Part shown: positions 36,198 to 45,776 of the stretch, piece by piece | How positions within the stretch are numbered: position 1 is the first letter of the stretch | Layout of the letters: every line of letters begins with the position of its first letter | Origin: Verrucomicrobiota bacterium | GTDB taxonomy: Bacteria > Verrucomicrobiota > Verrucomicrobiia > Opitutales > Puniceicoccaceae | Direction: 5' to 3' | Length of the DNA stretch: 64,000 nt | NCBI GenBank assembly: GCA_038744685.1 | Contig: JBCDMB010000003.1 | Location: forward strand, 186,001 to 250,000 | Translations under genes and position numbers: made by a program | Notes under the pieces: generated by a model | Told to the model about the DNA's origin: nothing | What the model saw: the letters and a program-made list of their open reading frames with translations, nothing else | Database searches by the model: none

Positions 36198-36466
36198 GGC
36201 AGTTCAAACAGGATGCCCTGGTGATACCGAATTCAGGAAGGTTCGTTTAGAGTGCTTGCGGTTTGTTTGAACTATCAGACTAAGATGATTGTGGCCTCCA
36301 ACGAGGCGAAGCGACGCGCTGCGCACTTGCCTACGACGTGACCGGCCGTGTCGAAGTGCCCAACTCATCGCTCAACCGCGGTCGGTGGGCAAACGGACAT
36401 CCTCGCGTCCTTTGTAAATCCTTGCCGATTCGTTCATTCTAGCCGATAAATCCTCCAACAGATTTT

Positions 36467-39400
36467 GTGAAGACTTTCGGAAAATACTCTTTCTCCTGCT
36501 TAGCTGTATCTGCATTAGTCCTCTCTATCATCTTCCAAATCGCCGCTAAATCAGAAGAGCCAGACGTTGAATCCGCCTCTAAGTCGAAGGGATCAGACAC
36601 TGAAACCATAGAGTCCGAAGAAAGCCCCTCTCCTCTCACCGGCTACCGTTTTGTCTCGGACCGGGTATTCGATCCACTCACTGGTATCTCTGCCGAAGAA
36701 CAATCTCCCGAAGTCGAAGAGCTACGTCCTGTAGCGACCGTAGAAACGGTCCCAAATGATGCCACACCTTCCTCATTGAGTAACCGAAGTGAAACCGCTC
36801 CTCATGATGTAGCCGTGCAGTTTCCCGCGATTTTACCCACTGAAGTTGCCGTTCAATCAAATACCTCATCAGTTCCCGCAGAGTTCTCCGAGGCTCCTTC
36901 TCCGGAGCATGTGGAGACGACCGCTGGAGAGTCTGCGGGCTTTTCGGACATCGCCTCTGCATCCGAAGATCGACCGACCTTCCTTCTCCAGCCAGAAAAA
37001 CCCCTAGGAACCGACGGGGTGATTGATACCGCAGCAGGTTTTCCAGCACCCCCTACTGCCGATTCGGTTGGGACTAGTCCAGAAGGAGTCGAGCCTTCTA
37101 TTCTCGCCGAGTTAGGGGACCGGGAAGTCTCGGCGGATCGGGACGAGAGCATCCTGTTTCCGCTGACTCTCGAAATTCCGGGATTTGACCCGAGTGCAAT
37201 TCCCTCAGCTACACTAAAGGAGCCAGTCCCTGCCGAAACTACGGTGCAGACTGCAAATATGGACCGGCAAAACGAGGTCCCCGCGAGCAACCCTTTGCTA
37301 AAGCACTCCTCTCCAGCCGTAGTCGGTGTGGGTGCCACGCTCGCAGATTCCAATTCCGACATCTACATCGATGCCCTTGTTCCATTCTACCAAATCGGAA
37401 ATGAGTCCTATCGTACGATCTTTTTCGTCGCACCACGACTAGCAGACGGAGAAGACATCAACAACGGATCGGTCGGACTTGGAGTCCGGAGCCTGCACGG
37501 GCAAGGAACTTTCCTTGGAGATAGTTTTCCCTGGATCATGGGTGCCAATGTTTTTTACGACTTCACCCGCTCCTCACGGGATTTTGACTACAATCAGTTC
37601 GGTGCAGGCCTTGAGTGGATGTCTCCTTTTCTGGATCTGCGGATCAACGCTTACTTTCCTGAGGATACGGAAAACCAGATTGCCGAAACCTCCTCTTCGA
37701 GAACGTCGAGCAACTCTTCAACCACAAGCACGACGACCTTCGAGCAACCTTTTGCTACCGGCTTTACGGTGGTGCAACCCTTTACCACCACCGAAACCAC
37801 AATAACCCGCCGGACGACAACTACCCGATTCTTTGAACAATACGAGAGAGCATTGGAGGGATTTGATGGAGAAGCAGGCATCTTGATCCCGGACAATCTG
37901 ACCCTGTTTCCCATACGGATTTACGGAGGTTTTTACTCATTCGACAATCCCTTTGGCGAAGACATCTCCGGTCCAAAAGCTCGTATTGAAGCAAGGCCTT
38001 TTTCGTTCCTTCTCCTCGATGCATCCTGGTATCAGGACGAAGAGCTTCTCGGATCGACTTGGTTCCTTGGGGCAAGGGCGCGAATGACTATCGGAGGTGG
38101 ACCGGCTTCTCCCGAGAGCTCCAAACCACTTCACGACGCGACGGAGGGACCGAAGCTAGAGGCCTATAACCCCTACGCCTCGTTCCAATCCCGGTTGGTT
38201 GAGAGAATCCCACGGAACTACCGGTCCGTCATCATAGATTCCCCCTTCATTGAGGACGAAGCTAGGCGACAAGTTTCCGTTAGCTCCTTTAGCACAACCA
38301 CTTCTATTACAGGAAGCAATCTACTCGCTTCACGCTTGATCTTCGTGGACGCCTCCCGTGGCTCGATCAGCGGCGCGGGCACCTTTGAAAACCCACTGAA
38401 CTCTATACAGAGCGGAGCCGATCTCGCTATTGCCAACCTCGGTGCTTCCGGTCGAATCTGGACCGTGTGGACTCAAGGAGGAGTCGGCCCTTACAATGAG
38501 AATGTGACGGTTACCGATTCGGTTCGTTTCATCTCCAACGCGATACCTATCCAAGGCCAGGGAGGAGGCGTGTTCGGGGGAACCTTTCCCGGTCCGGTGG
38601 TAAACGGCGGTTTCCTATTCGGTTCCTTTCCAGCCAGTGCGGCCTCCCCTATCATTCCAGAGGGGAGCGTCAGGGGCTACGAAATCACGGGGGGCCACAC
38701 GGCAGCGAGTTTTGCCGGGATCACTTTCGTAAACGTGGAGAACGCCGTCGCCTCTTCCAACCGAATCGACACCATTGGGGGAACGGGCATTCAAGTAATC
38801 AACCGCGGAACCATCTCCGGCAGGGGGACATTCGCATCCAACGGAATCTTCAATGCTGGGAACCACGGTATTCATTTCGACTTTGCCGATTCGGCTGAAG
38901 GCACTTACGAGGTCTCGGATTCCGGCTTCGAAAACCTCGGAGGCAACGCCGTTCGAATCCACGCCACAGACAGCGCCTCATTCGACGTTACAGTCACACG
39001 GACCGGAGCGTCGGGACTTGCGAACTCGGGGCTTTTCGTGAGTGCAGACTCTACAGCTTCAGGAACAGCCAACCTCGCCAACTCGTCCATCGACGGAGGC
39101 GGTGTCGACACCGCGGCCTCCGGTAGTTCGAACATTGCCCTCAAAGTTAGTGGCACTCGCTTTGAAAACGATCCAGACAGTGTATTCACCCTCGCCGTTT
39201 CCGACTCTGCCGAGCTGGTCTCAGAGATGCGCAACAACGTCCTAGAGAGCAACCAGTCCGCACTTTCCTTGCAGGTTAGTAATTCAGCCGCGTCCGACAC
39301 CCATTTCAGTCAAAACTCGGTCAACAACAGCACTACAAACGCTGTCTCGATCGCCTTCGAAGCCACCAACACTCAGACCCTCGAAGTTTCCGGAAACGAA

Positions 39401-40468
39401 ATTTCCGCTACCGACGGAACGGCGATCTTTATCAATGCAACTGCTGGATCTGCAGAAGTTATCGCTAACAACAATACGATTGATACGGCTACCAACAACG
39501 GATTTCACATCCGTTCAGGGGGGACGGCCAGCGTCACAGCATCGCTCTCCGGTAACGGAACTTCCAACACTTCGGATGGAGGTTTTCTCATTCGTTCCGC
39601 TGGGACGGGTAATCTATCTGCCACCCTCGTCAACAATGTGACGAGTAACTCCGGCACTTACGGAGCGCGCCTCCGTGCTGCGAACAATAGCAACGCAAGC
39701 ATTGAAGTGACGGGGAACACGTTCGCTCAAACGGTAGCAGCAGCAATTGAATTGGTCGGACTGAACAACGGAGTCCTTTCTGTTGTCGCTAATAGTAATG
39801 TAATTTCGGATACAGGGATAGCTGGGATCTTCGCTAACGCTGAATCTGGATCAATCGTCAATCTAACTGCAGAGAACAACAATATTTCGAGCACAACCGA
39901 GGAAGGCATTCTCTTCACTGGATCCGACAACTCCTCGAGCCGCTTCGAAGCCCGCGGCAACCTGATTTCCTCAACCGGGAACGCGAGCGGTATCCGTGGC
40001 TCGTATCTGGATGACCACGACGCGGTCATCCAAATCCAAAATAATCAAATCGGACCCGTTGCCCAGCAAGGTGTCCAGATCGAGACTAGCGACTCCACCA
40101 CAGCAAGCATCCTCCTCTCCGGAAACACTATTTCCGATACCTCTCAAGATGGAATTCGGATGACCCTCTTTAGCACAGAGGACCAGTCCGCAGTTGTGAC
40201 TAGTAACAGTCTCGCACGTCTGGGAGCCAACGCGATCAACGTTTCGACGCAAGGACCCAAGGAAGTGACCATTGATTCCAACTTCATCCAGACAACCGGT
40301 GCTGCAGCGGTCCGAGCGGAGATGCAATCAGCCGGACTCATCTTCAGCGGTGCCAGCTTGGGGAACAATGTCTACGTGGATGCGACCCCAGTGCCATTCA
40401 ACGACGCCGGGACCGCACCTTTCACAGGTGGAGACGGTATCCTGATCAACACGATTGCTTACCCGTAA
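36467..40468 (+). CDS. Inverse-autotransporter-like surface protein with beta-helix passenger
   Basis: 1333 residues from GTG 36467. Layout: signal peptide (about 1-28); acidic, Pro/Ser/Thr/Glu-rich linker (about 30-275); a beta-barrel domain (about 276-545) with VGLGVRSLHGQGTFLG, GANVFYDFTRSSRDFDYNQF and SPFLDLRINAYF, resembling the intimin/invasin inverse-autotransporter barrel; a Thr/Ser-rich insertion within that barrel (about 407-455, with SSTTSTTTFEQP); then a parallel beta-helix region (about 620-1333) starting LIFVDASRGSISGAGTFENP, with many N-x-I/V-containing repeats. The barrel precedes the passenger, as in type Ve secretion. Adhesion is a likely role. Five kilobases of neighbours are envelope genes. 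Confidence 0.8.
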   Translation: MKTFGKYSFSCLAVSALVLSIIFQIAAKSEEPDVESASKSKGSDTETIESEESPSPLTGYRFVSDRVFDPLTGISAEEQSPEVEELRPVATVETVPNDATPSSLSNRSETAPHDVAVQFPAILPTEVAVQSNTSSVPAEFSEAPSPEHVETTAGESAGFSDIASASEDRPTFLLQPEKPLGTDGVIDTAAGFPAPPTADSVGTSPEGVEPSILAELGDREVSADRDESILFPLTLEIPGFDPSAIPSATLKEPVPAETTVQTANMDRQNEVPASNPLLKHSSPAVVGVGATLADSNSDIYIDALVPFYQIGNESYRTIFFVAPRLADGEDINNGSVGLGVRSLHGQGTFLGDSFPWIMGANVFYDFTRSSRDFDYNQFGAGLEWMSPFLDLRINAYFPEDTENQIAETSSSRTSSNSSTTSTTTFEQPFATGFTVVQPFTTTETTITRRTTTTRFFEQYERALEGFDGEAGILIPDNLTLFPIRIYGGFYSFDNPFGEDISGPKARIEARPFSFLLLDASWYQDEELLGSTWFLGARARMTIGGGPASPESSKPLHDATEGPKLEAYNPYASFQSRLVERIPRNYRSVIIDSPFIEDEARRQVSVSSFSTTTSITGSNLLASRLIFVDASRGSISGAGTFENPLNSIQSGADLAIANLGASGRIWTVWTQGGVGPYNENVTVTDSVRFISNAIPIQGQGGGVFGGTFPGPVVNGGFLFGSFPASAASPIIPEGSVRGYEITGGHTAASFAGITFVNVENAVASSNRIDTIGGTGIQVINRGTISGRGTFASNGIFNAGNHGIHFDFADSAEGTYEVSDSGFENLGGNAVRIHATDSASFDVTVTRTGASGLANSGLFVSADSTASGTANLANSSIDGGGVDTAASGSSNIALKVSGTRFENDPDSVFTLAVSDSAELVSEMRNNVLESNQSALSLQVSNSAASDTHFSQNSVNNSTTNAVSIAFEATNTQTLEVSGNEISATDGTAIFINATAGSAEVIANNNTIDTATNNGFHIRSGGTASVTASLSGNGTSNTSDGGFLIRSAGTGNLSATLVNNVTSNSGTYGARLRAANNSNASIEVTGNTFAQTVAAAIELVGLNNGVLSVVANSNVISDTGIAGIFANAESGSIVNLTAENNNISSTTEEGILFTGSDNSSSRFEARGNLISSTGNASGIRGSYLDDHDAVIQIQNNQIGPVAQQGVQIETSDSTTASILLSGNTISDTSQDGIRMTLFSTEDQSAVVTSNSLARLGANAINVSTQGPKEVTIDSNFIQTTGAAAVRAEMQSAGLIFSGASLGNNVYVDATPVPFNDAGTAPFTGGDGILINTIAYP

Positions 40469-40529
40469 TCGGGAAGATCAACCGAAAGCCAGTAGCTTTA
40501 GGAGTTATTCTAGTGATTTTTCTTTTCGC

Positions 40530-40982
40530 CTAGTCCCCTTTCCTTTCGATTGGCTTATCGAATTTTTTGAGGGACATTCCGGAAAAAGGCTGCTCGGGAC
40601 CTTTGAAACCATAGCGAGAATAGAAAGGAGAATCCTTCTTTGTGGTGAACAGGTGGACGTAGGTCTTCTTTGGACAATTACGGTTAATGTAATCGACGAT
40701 TCTATCCATCACGGCACTTCCAACTCCTCTTCTTTGGTGATCGGGATGAACCACGAGATCTTGGATATAGACAAAACGGTATCCATCACCAATCAAACGT
40801 CCCATCCCAACCACAGACTGACCACAGGTTGCCACGTAAGAGACGAGTGTGCCATTAAGTGCATCCGGTATCGCTTTACGGTTCGTGTACCGACTCCACC
40901 CGACCGATTCAATTAGATCAATAAACTCTTCAGCGGTGGGTCTTCTTTCTGTAATCGTGTATTTGGATTCGTCCATTTCCAT
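40530..40982 (-). CDS. GNAT-family N-acetyltransferase
   Basis: 150 residues (ATG 40982 or, six bases later, 40976). The acetyl-CoA-binding core is VYIQDLVVHPDHQRRGVGSA, with the Q/R-x-x-G-x-G/A loop as HQRRGVGSA, followed by FYSRYGFKGPE near the C-terminus. The substrate is unknown. First of a run of small minus-strand genes that appear accessory. Confidence 0.88.
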   Translation of the reverse strand: MEMDESKYTITERRPTAEEFIDLIESVGWSRYTNRKAIPDALNGTLVSYVATCGQSVVGMGRLIGDGYRFVYIQDLVVHPDHQRRGVGSAVMDRIVDYINRNCPKKTYVHLFTTKKDSPFYSRYGFKGPEQPFSGMSLKKFDKPIERKGD

Positions 40983-41128
40983 TGGATTCTCCGGCTGTTT
41001 TAGTCTTCAACCCACTTCTCAAACGCCCCTAAGCGTAGCATGATTGCCGGTGGCTACTGTAAAGCAAAAGCCGGTTATTCTTTCTCATGGTCGTTGCTGA
41101 AAGTGGCGCGCCTAACCCCGGAAGTTGC

Positions 41129-41692
41129 CTATCCCGACTCACTCACGCCATACCTCCTTAGCTCTTCTAGAATCGCCTTTAAAAGTGCAAGGTGTTCATC
41201 CCCAGGCTGTATGTGGTGGGAAGAAATCATCAAATTGGATAGCAGCATGATTCTCTTAGGATTCGATTCCGACTTTGAATCCAGATAAAAACCGTTTGGA
41301 TGCGGGTGCTTTTCATACTTCTCCTCCCATCCCGGGAACTCGTATTTCTGTTCCCACCACTTTCTTGCGTGTCCGGGGGACGCGAAAACGAAGATCCGAC
41401 AGGTAGCAGTGTCTAGAGGGAATTTTCGCTTGCTGAATGAAAAGTCAGCCACTCCATTCACTCCCTTGGATAAAAAGCGGTCTCTGAGTAGAAGGGCCTG
41501 GTTTCTGGATTCTTCATCAAGTCCGCTTAGGTCCTTGAAGAAGGGAATAACCAGCCCGTCGATTCTTTTCCACTCTGGACCAAGGGTGTCCTCTTTGACC
41601 ACAATTTCCGACAAAGACGGAAGGTAGACTATCTCGGTTGACCCCTTGGCTAAAGTGGTCGCGAGAACAACTAGCAGTACTACCATTTTCAT
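41129..41692 (-). CDS. Secreted hypothetical protein
   Basis: 187 residues from ATG 41692 (MKMVVLLVVLATTLAKG), a clear signal peptide; TTG at 41704 is not needed. The mature part contains WKRIDGLVIPFFKD, an RIFVFASPGHARKWWEQKYE segment and charged C-terminal helices. I do not recognise the family. It stands alone between a GNAT and a glyoxalase-like gene. Confidence 0.6.
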   Translation of the reverse strand: MKMVVLLVVLATTLAKGSTEIVYLPSLSEIVVKEDTLGPEWKRIDGLVIPFFKDLSGLDEESRNQALLLRDRFLSKGVNGVADFSFSKRKFPLDTATCRIFVFASPGHARKWWEQKYEFPGWEEKYEKHPHPNGFYLDSKSESNPKRIMLLSNLMISSHHIQPGDEHLALLKAILEELRRYGVSESG

Positions 41693-41784
41693 TCTGTTAC
41701 TCAAATAGTAGAGAGGATGCGGGGAAGCCAGCGCAGAACAGTTGCAGCCGTTTAATCGAACGGACTGCTAAGGCTACTCTTCGC

Positions 41785-42156
41785 TTACCGTGATTCGACT
41801 TCCTTGCAGACAAGATGAATGATCGATGCTGGACTAGAAATCCAGAAGGCTTCGAATCCATCTGGTAAGTCTTCGATTTCATCACAGCGAGTCACATTCT
41901 CCTCCCTAAAAAATTCCGAACTAGCGGAAATATCATCAGTCATTATCTCCAGCCACATTTCCGCCTGGCTCATGCCTGGAACTCTGTCGATCCAAAGATG
42001 ATTTCGTCCGAACTCGAAACCGACTGCGGGCAAATGCTCCTTTAACTGCTTCAGTCCAAGTAAATCTCGGTAGAAACGCACCGTTTCTTCATACTGATGG
42101 GGTGGTACTTTCATCGCTATGTTGCGACCGCCTTTGAAAGTTGGTTTCGGTTTCAT
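41785..42156 (-). CDS. Glyoxalase/VOC-superfamily protein
   Basis: 123 residues with the beta-alpha-beta-beta-beta pattern of VOC proteins: a RFYRDLLGLKQLKE segment near 27-40, NHLWIDRV, MWLEIMTDDISASSEFF and SIIHLVCKEVES at the end. Possible metal ligands include His53 and Glu68. Function cannot be narrowed; members include glyoxalases, dioxygenases and antibiotic-binding proteins. Confidence 0.75.
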   Translation of the reverse strand: MKPKPTFKGGRNIAMKVPPHQYEETVRFYRDLLGLKQLKEHLPAVGFEFGRNHLWIDRVPGMSQAEMWLEIMTDDISASSEFFREENVTRCDEIEDLPDGFEAFWISSPASIIHLVCKEVESR

Positions 42157-42188
42157 TTTTTCACCCCACGTGCAAGTTCAGCAAACCA

Positions 42189-42644
42189 TCAAACGTTGCC
42201 ACTACAGCCCTGTTGAACTCGGTAGGGCTCATCGACTTCTAGACGTTTTCCTAGGCTGATGACTTGGTCATCACTGAAACCTAAACTTTCGTAGAACGCG
42301 ATGACCTGAGAATTGGAACTTCTTACCTGTAAATTGATTTTAGGACATCCAGCTTCTCTGAGAAGACGCTCCGCTTCTTTCATGATTTTTCCAGCATATC
42401 CTTTTCTTTGCTCGCTTGGTGCTACCGCCAAATAATTAATCCATCCGCGGTGGCCTTCATATCCGACCATGCAAGAGGTAACGATTTTATCTTCCTTCAC
42501 GCCAACCAAGAACCACTCAGGGTTTACTTTTAGTTTTCGCTGAATGTCACGAATTGGATGGTTCTGGGACGCTATCAAACCGCAATCCAACCAAAGCTGG
42601 ACGAGCGCCTCCTGGTCTGAATCTCGATACGGTCGTACTTCCAT
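42189..42644 (-). CDS. GNAT-family acetyltransferase (YpeA-like)
   Basis: 151 residues from ATG 42644 (MEVRPYRDSD); the longer frame to 42677 lacks similarity. The core is WINYLAVAPSEQRKGYAGKI with the EQRKGYAGKI acetyl-CoA loop, then KINLQVRSSNSQVIAFYESL, as in YpeA-like proteins. Substrate unknown. It lies 32 bases from the VOC gene, part of the small-gene run. Confidence 0.88.
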   Translation of the reverse strand: MEVRPYRDSDQEALVQLWLDCGLIASQNHPIRDIQRKLKVNPEWFLVGVKEDKIVTSCMVGYEGHRGWINYLAVAPSEQRKGYAGKIMKEAERLLREAGCPKINLQVRSSNSQVIAFYESLGFSDDQVISLGKRLEVDEPYRVQQGCSGNV

Positions 42645-42721
42645 TTTGTGCTTCGGGTGCGGACAGTAGGCAACCAAGCCAAAGGACTCAAGCAGAAGGC
42701 CGGACGAAAACCTCGGGTCGA

Positions 42722-43009
42722 CTACATCGACTGGTCAGACCCACGATCTCTCAATGAAGAAAAAAGCTGCTGTATTAGCAGAACGACAAAAACGGCACCG
42801 ATCACTATATGCGGGATAAACGTTGGCCACGCTTCCCGAATCATATTGAAGAGAATCAACCCGGAAAAGGTCAAAGAGAGTAGAACTAAAACGGATAGAA
42901 TTATCTTCCAGACTCTTGTTCTCTTCCGCGATAGTTGGATGCTCCAAAGTGCCAGGGCGAAACAGAAGGCTAAGGGCAACACGCCCCAGATGATCGTCTC
43001 AATTTCCAT
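42722..43009 (-). CDS. Small membrane protein of unknown function
   Basis: 95 residues with three hydrophobic helices (about 6-26, IIWGVLPLAFCFALALWSI; about 34-53; about 65-82). A basic loop KRTRVWK lies between the first two. No motif is recognised. It resembles the small membrane genes often found in accessory regions. Confidence 0.55.
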   Translation of the reverse strand: MEIETIIWGVLPLAFCFALALWSIQLSRKRTRVWKIILSVLVLLSLTFSGLILFNMIREAWPTFIPHIVIGAVFVVLLIQQLFSSLRDRGSDQSM

Positions 43010-43112
43010 TCCTTCGACCCATCCGTGGATATCAAGGGTGGTGAGTCCTCAAACGTTCAATTTCAATCTCTCCCTGCAGCTTTGTGGGAGGTCAGCGAAC
43101 ATCCTTTCAGAC

Positions 43113-43811
43113 CTAGTAAAACCGCTCCCCAAAAAGTGCTGACCCCACGCGAACCATCGTGCTGCCTTCGCGGATCGCCTCCTCCAGATCGCCGCTCATA
43201 CCCATTGACAGCTCCTTAAGTGGCAAGCCGGAGGCTGCCGAGAGTTCGTCACGCAGGCACCGGAGACGGGCGAAGGCCTTGACCGCTGCATCCCTCCCAC
43301 CTTCAAGTGGGGCAATCGTCATCAAGCCCTCGACCTCCAACGCTTCCCAGCTCATCCACTCGTTCAACGATTCCCTCGTTTCTTCCTCGGTAAATCCGAA
43401 TTTTCCGGGATCCTCGCCCGTATTGACCTGAAGCAGACAGGCCAGTTTCCGATTCTCGCCCTCCAGAAAGCGGTTGATCTTGCCACCTAGTTTCAGTGAG
43501 TCCACGGACTGGATACAATCGAAGGTCCTACAGGCCGCCCCTGCCTTATTCGACTGAAGGTGCCCGATCAAGTCCCACTTCATTTCATCCAGGTCGAGGG
43601 ATTCCTTCTTCCCGCTCGCCTCCTGGACCCGATTCTCTCCTACCCGATGGATCTCTGCGCGGTGACAAAATTCGACCGCCTCCGGTGGGTGATTCTTGGT
43701 CACCGGAAGAAGGCAAACCGAGCCCACTGCTCGACCGGACTTCCGAAGGCCCTCGTCAATGCGATCTCTAAGCCCCGAAAGATTTTCAAAAAACTCATTG
43801 TAACTTACCAT
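43113..43811 (-). CDS. yggS: YggS-family PLP homeostasis protein
   Basis: 232 residues of the PLP-binding TIM-barrel family; PLP lysine Lys39 in LLPVTKNHP, VGENRVQEA, WDLIGHLQSNKA, LLQVNTGEDPGKFGF and the C-terminal ELSMGMSGDLEEAIREGSTM match well. Members buffer pyridoxal phosphate and affect amino acid pools. It is divergent from the LysR gene, with only 59 bases between the starts. Confidence 0.93.
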   Translation of the reverse strand: MVSYNEFFENLSGLRDRIDEGLRKSGRAVGSVCLLPVTKNHPPEAVEFCHRAEIHRVGENRVQEASGKKESLDLDEMKWDLIGHLQSNKAGAACRTFDCIQSVDSLKLGGKINRFLEGENRKLACLLQVNTGEDPGKFGFTEEETRESLNEWMSWEALEVEGLMTIAPLEGGRDAAVKAFARLRCLRDELSAASGLPLKELSMGMSGDLEEAIREGSTMVRVGSALFGERFY

Positions 43812-43824
43812 AAGAGTGCCTTAT
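43810..43824. promoter_or_regulatory. Candidate LysR-type operator (T-N11-A dyad) at the yggS/lysR divide
   Basis: ATAAG-N5-CTTAT, containing T-N11-A, the LysR-type box. It overlaps the yggS start codon and lies 47 bases from the LysR start. A second perfect palindrome, CTTTTATAAAAG, sits at 43836-43847. Both fit autoregulation but neither is proven. Confidence 0.4.
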
Positions 43825-43870
43825 CATGCGCCGATCTTTTATAAAAGCTACTCCGTAGATCACAGTTCTT

Positions 43871-44782
43871 ATGCATATTGAAAACTTCAAAATCTTCGCA
43901 GATTTGGTAGAAAGCGAGAGTTTTTCCCGAGCCGCGAAGCTGAACGGAATCACCCAATCGGCTGTCAGCCAGCAGCTACGCTCAATGGAGCGCCATTTCA
44001 ACGTCCTCATTGTCGACCGCAGCCAGAAGCGGTTTCGGCTCACACAAGAGGGACGCCTCCTGTACGATTCCTCCAAAGAAATCCTCAACCTTTACGAACG
44101 CCTTGATTGCGAGATTCAGGAGATGCGAAAGGTAATTAGTGGCAACATCAAGCTCTCTACGATTTACAGTGTAGGACTCCACGAGCTTCCCAAATACCTG
44201 ACCAAATTCATGCAGGAGTTTCCATCCGTGAACGTTCACGTGGAGTACCGACGCTCCAACCATGTCTACGATGACATCCTCCACAATGCGGTGGATCTAG
44301 GCTTGGTCGCTTTTCCGATCAAGAACCGGCAGCTCGAGGTCATCCCGTTTAAAACCGACGATCTAATCGTGGCCACAAGTGCCAACCATCCGCTGGCCAG
44401 AAACAAGGAAATCAACATAAGGGATCTCGAGGGCTATGATTTTGTCGGATTTGACAAGGACATTCCCACCCGCAAGGCAACCGATGAGATTTTCCGCGAG
44501 GCAAGAGTCGGGCTCGATCCAAAGATGGAGTTCGACAACATAGAAACGGTCAAGAGAGCCGTCGAAATAGACGCCGGGTTCGCAATTCTACCTGCCTCAA
44601 CCATTGCAAACGAGGTGAAGAACGGGCTGATCTGTTCCATCCCGTTTAAAAAGAAAAGCTTCCACCGTCCGATCGCTTTGATTCATCGGAAGGGACGCGT
44701 CCTCACTCCGGCGATGAAACAGTTCGTCGAGCTACTGACCGACGACAAGAGCCCAAACGAGGCTCCAAAGTCTGCAGCTTAG
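43871..44782 (+). CDS. LysR-family transcriptional regulator
   Basis: 303 residues. N-terminal winged helix-turn-helix at about 1-60 with FSRAAKLNGITQSAVSQQLR, then a periplasmic-binding-protein-like effector domain (about 90-290). Divergent transcription from yggS suggests autoregulation. The co-inducer is not evident. The 3' end is 10 bases from the convergent transglutaminase gene. Confidence 0.93.
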   Translation: MHIENFKIFADLVESESFSRAAKLNGITQSAVSQQLRSMERHFNVLIVDRSQKRFRLTQEGRLLYDSSKEILNLYERLDCEIQEMRKVISGNIKLSTIYSVGLHELPKYLTKFMQEFPSVNVHVEYRRSNHVYDDILHNAVDLGLVAFPIKNRQLEVIPFKTDDLIVATSANHPLARNKEINIRDLEGYDFVGFDKDIPTRKATDEIFREARVGLDPKMEFDNIETVKRAVEIDAGFAILPASTIANEVKNGLICSIPFKKKSFHRPIALIHRKGRVLTPAMKQFVELLTDDKSPNEAPKSAA

Positions 44783-44792
44783 AGTAACCCGC

Positions 44793-45665
44793 TTACTGCT
44801 GAGGCAGTCGCTCGATCCTTACCTTAACTGCAAGATCCTGTTCGTCGACGCCGCGAAAAGTGCCTCGAAAGGGAGCGACGTCGTTGTAGTCGCGTCCGAT
44901 AGCCACTTTGATGTGGCGTTCCCCGGCCGCTTGATCGTTGGTTGGGTCAAGTCCCCACCAACGTCCACCGGGCAAGCCTACTTCGACCCAGGCGTGACTT
45001 GCAGCCGCCCCTACCAGTTCACTGCCTTTCTTCTGGGTTGGGTCATACGGTTCAATATAACCACTGACGTAGCGTGCGGGTATCCCGCCCGTTCGGAGGA
45101 TAGACAACATCACGTGAGCAAAATCCTGACAAACGCCCTTGCGCAGTTCGATTACTTCGTCAATCGGAGTGGTGATATCGGTCGCTCCTGGAACGTAGTC
45201 GAACTGGTCGTGGATCCAGTGGTTCACCTCCGTAACCGTATCCACGATTGATTCTCCTTCCCGGAAAAACATGCTGTTGAGGCCTCGCAAAACCCCTCCG
45301 ATCGGGACGAGTTTAGTTGGCCTCCGAAAGTCGATCATCTCCACTGAATATCTCGAAAGAATTTGCTTCGCCTCAGCAACGGTCACGTTGCGGCAGAACT
45401 CAACCGAATCCTGAGGCAACGTTTCAACTGTCGAAGTCGAGGTGATGGTCAGTCGGGAGTGCCTAAAAGGAATCGCAAAATACTCTACTGGATTTCCCCA
45501 ATAATCGACAAACGATCCAACAGGAACGCTTGGATCCACAGCTAATTGCCGCTCCTCGACCGTCTGCTGAGCATCCGAGGTCGGGCAAAGACGCAACTCA
45601 GCAACCGATTCAGAGGCGGGCTCTGCATAACGATAGATGGTCGTATGGGATACGGAGAATCTCAC
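44793..45665 (-). CDS. Transglutaminase-like cysteine protease family protein
   Basis: From GTG 45665 the protein (290 residues) begins MRFSVSHTTIYRYAEPASES, the usual start of this family; TTG at 45713 would add 16 residues including a Cys. An N-terminal beta domain is followed by the catalytic core: Cys in LRKGVCQDFAHVMLSILR, His in AASHAWVEV, Asp in WGLDPTN. The family includes proteases and peptidases. Role unknown. Confidence 0.88.
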   Translation of the reverse strand: MRFSVSHTTIYRYAEPASESVAELRLCPTSDAQQTVEERQLAVDPSVPVGSFVDYWGNPVEYFAIPFRHSRLTITSTSTVETLPQDSVEFCRNVTVAEAKQILSRYSVEMIDFRRPTKLVPIGGVLRGLNSMFFREGESIVDTVTEVNHWIHDQFDYVPGATDITTPIDEVIELRKGVCQDFAHVMLSILRTGGIPARYVSGYIEPYDPTQKKGSELVGAAASHAWVEVGLPGGRWWGLDPTNDQAAGERHIKVAIGRDYNDVAPFRGTFRGVDEQDLAVKVRIERLPQQ

Positions 45666-45776
45666 TGCAGGGACACTGGGGTCAGAGGGAAACGTTTGGC
45701 AACCGGAAACCAAAGGAAGGACCCACCCGGTATTGCTTTTGACAATCCACGCTTAAATCAGCATTTTTTCAGGTTT

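Noticed and set aside
40530-43009. An integron cassette array
   Set aside because: No integrase is present. The only canonical core site, GTTAGGC on the minus strand at 41110-41116, lies 13 bases from the preceding gene's stop, too close for a full attC, and no matching partner core site was found.
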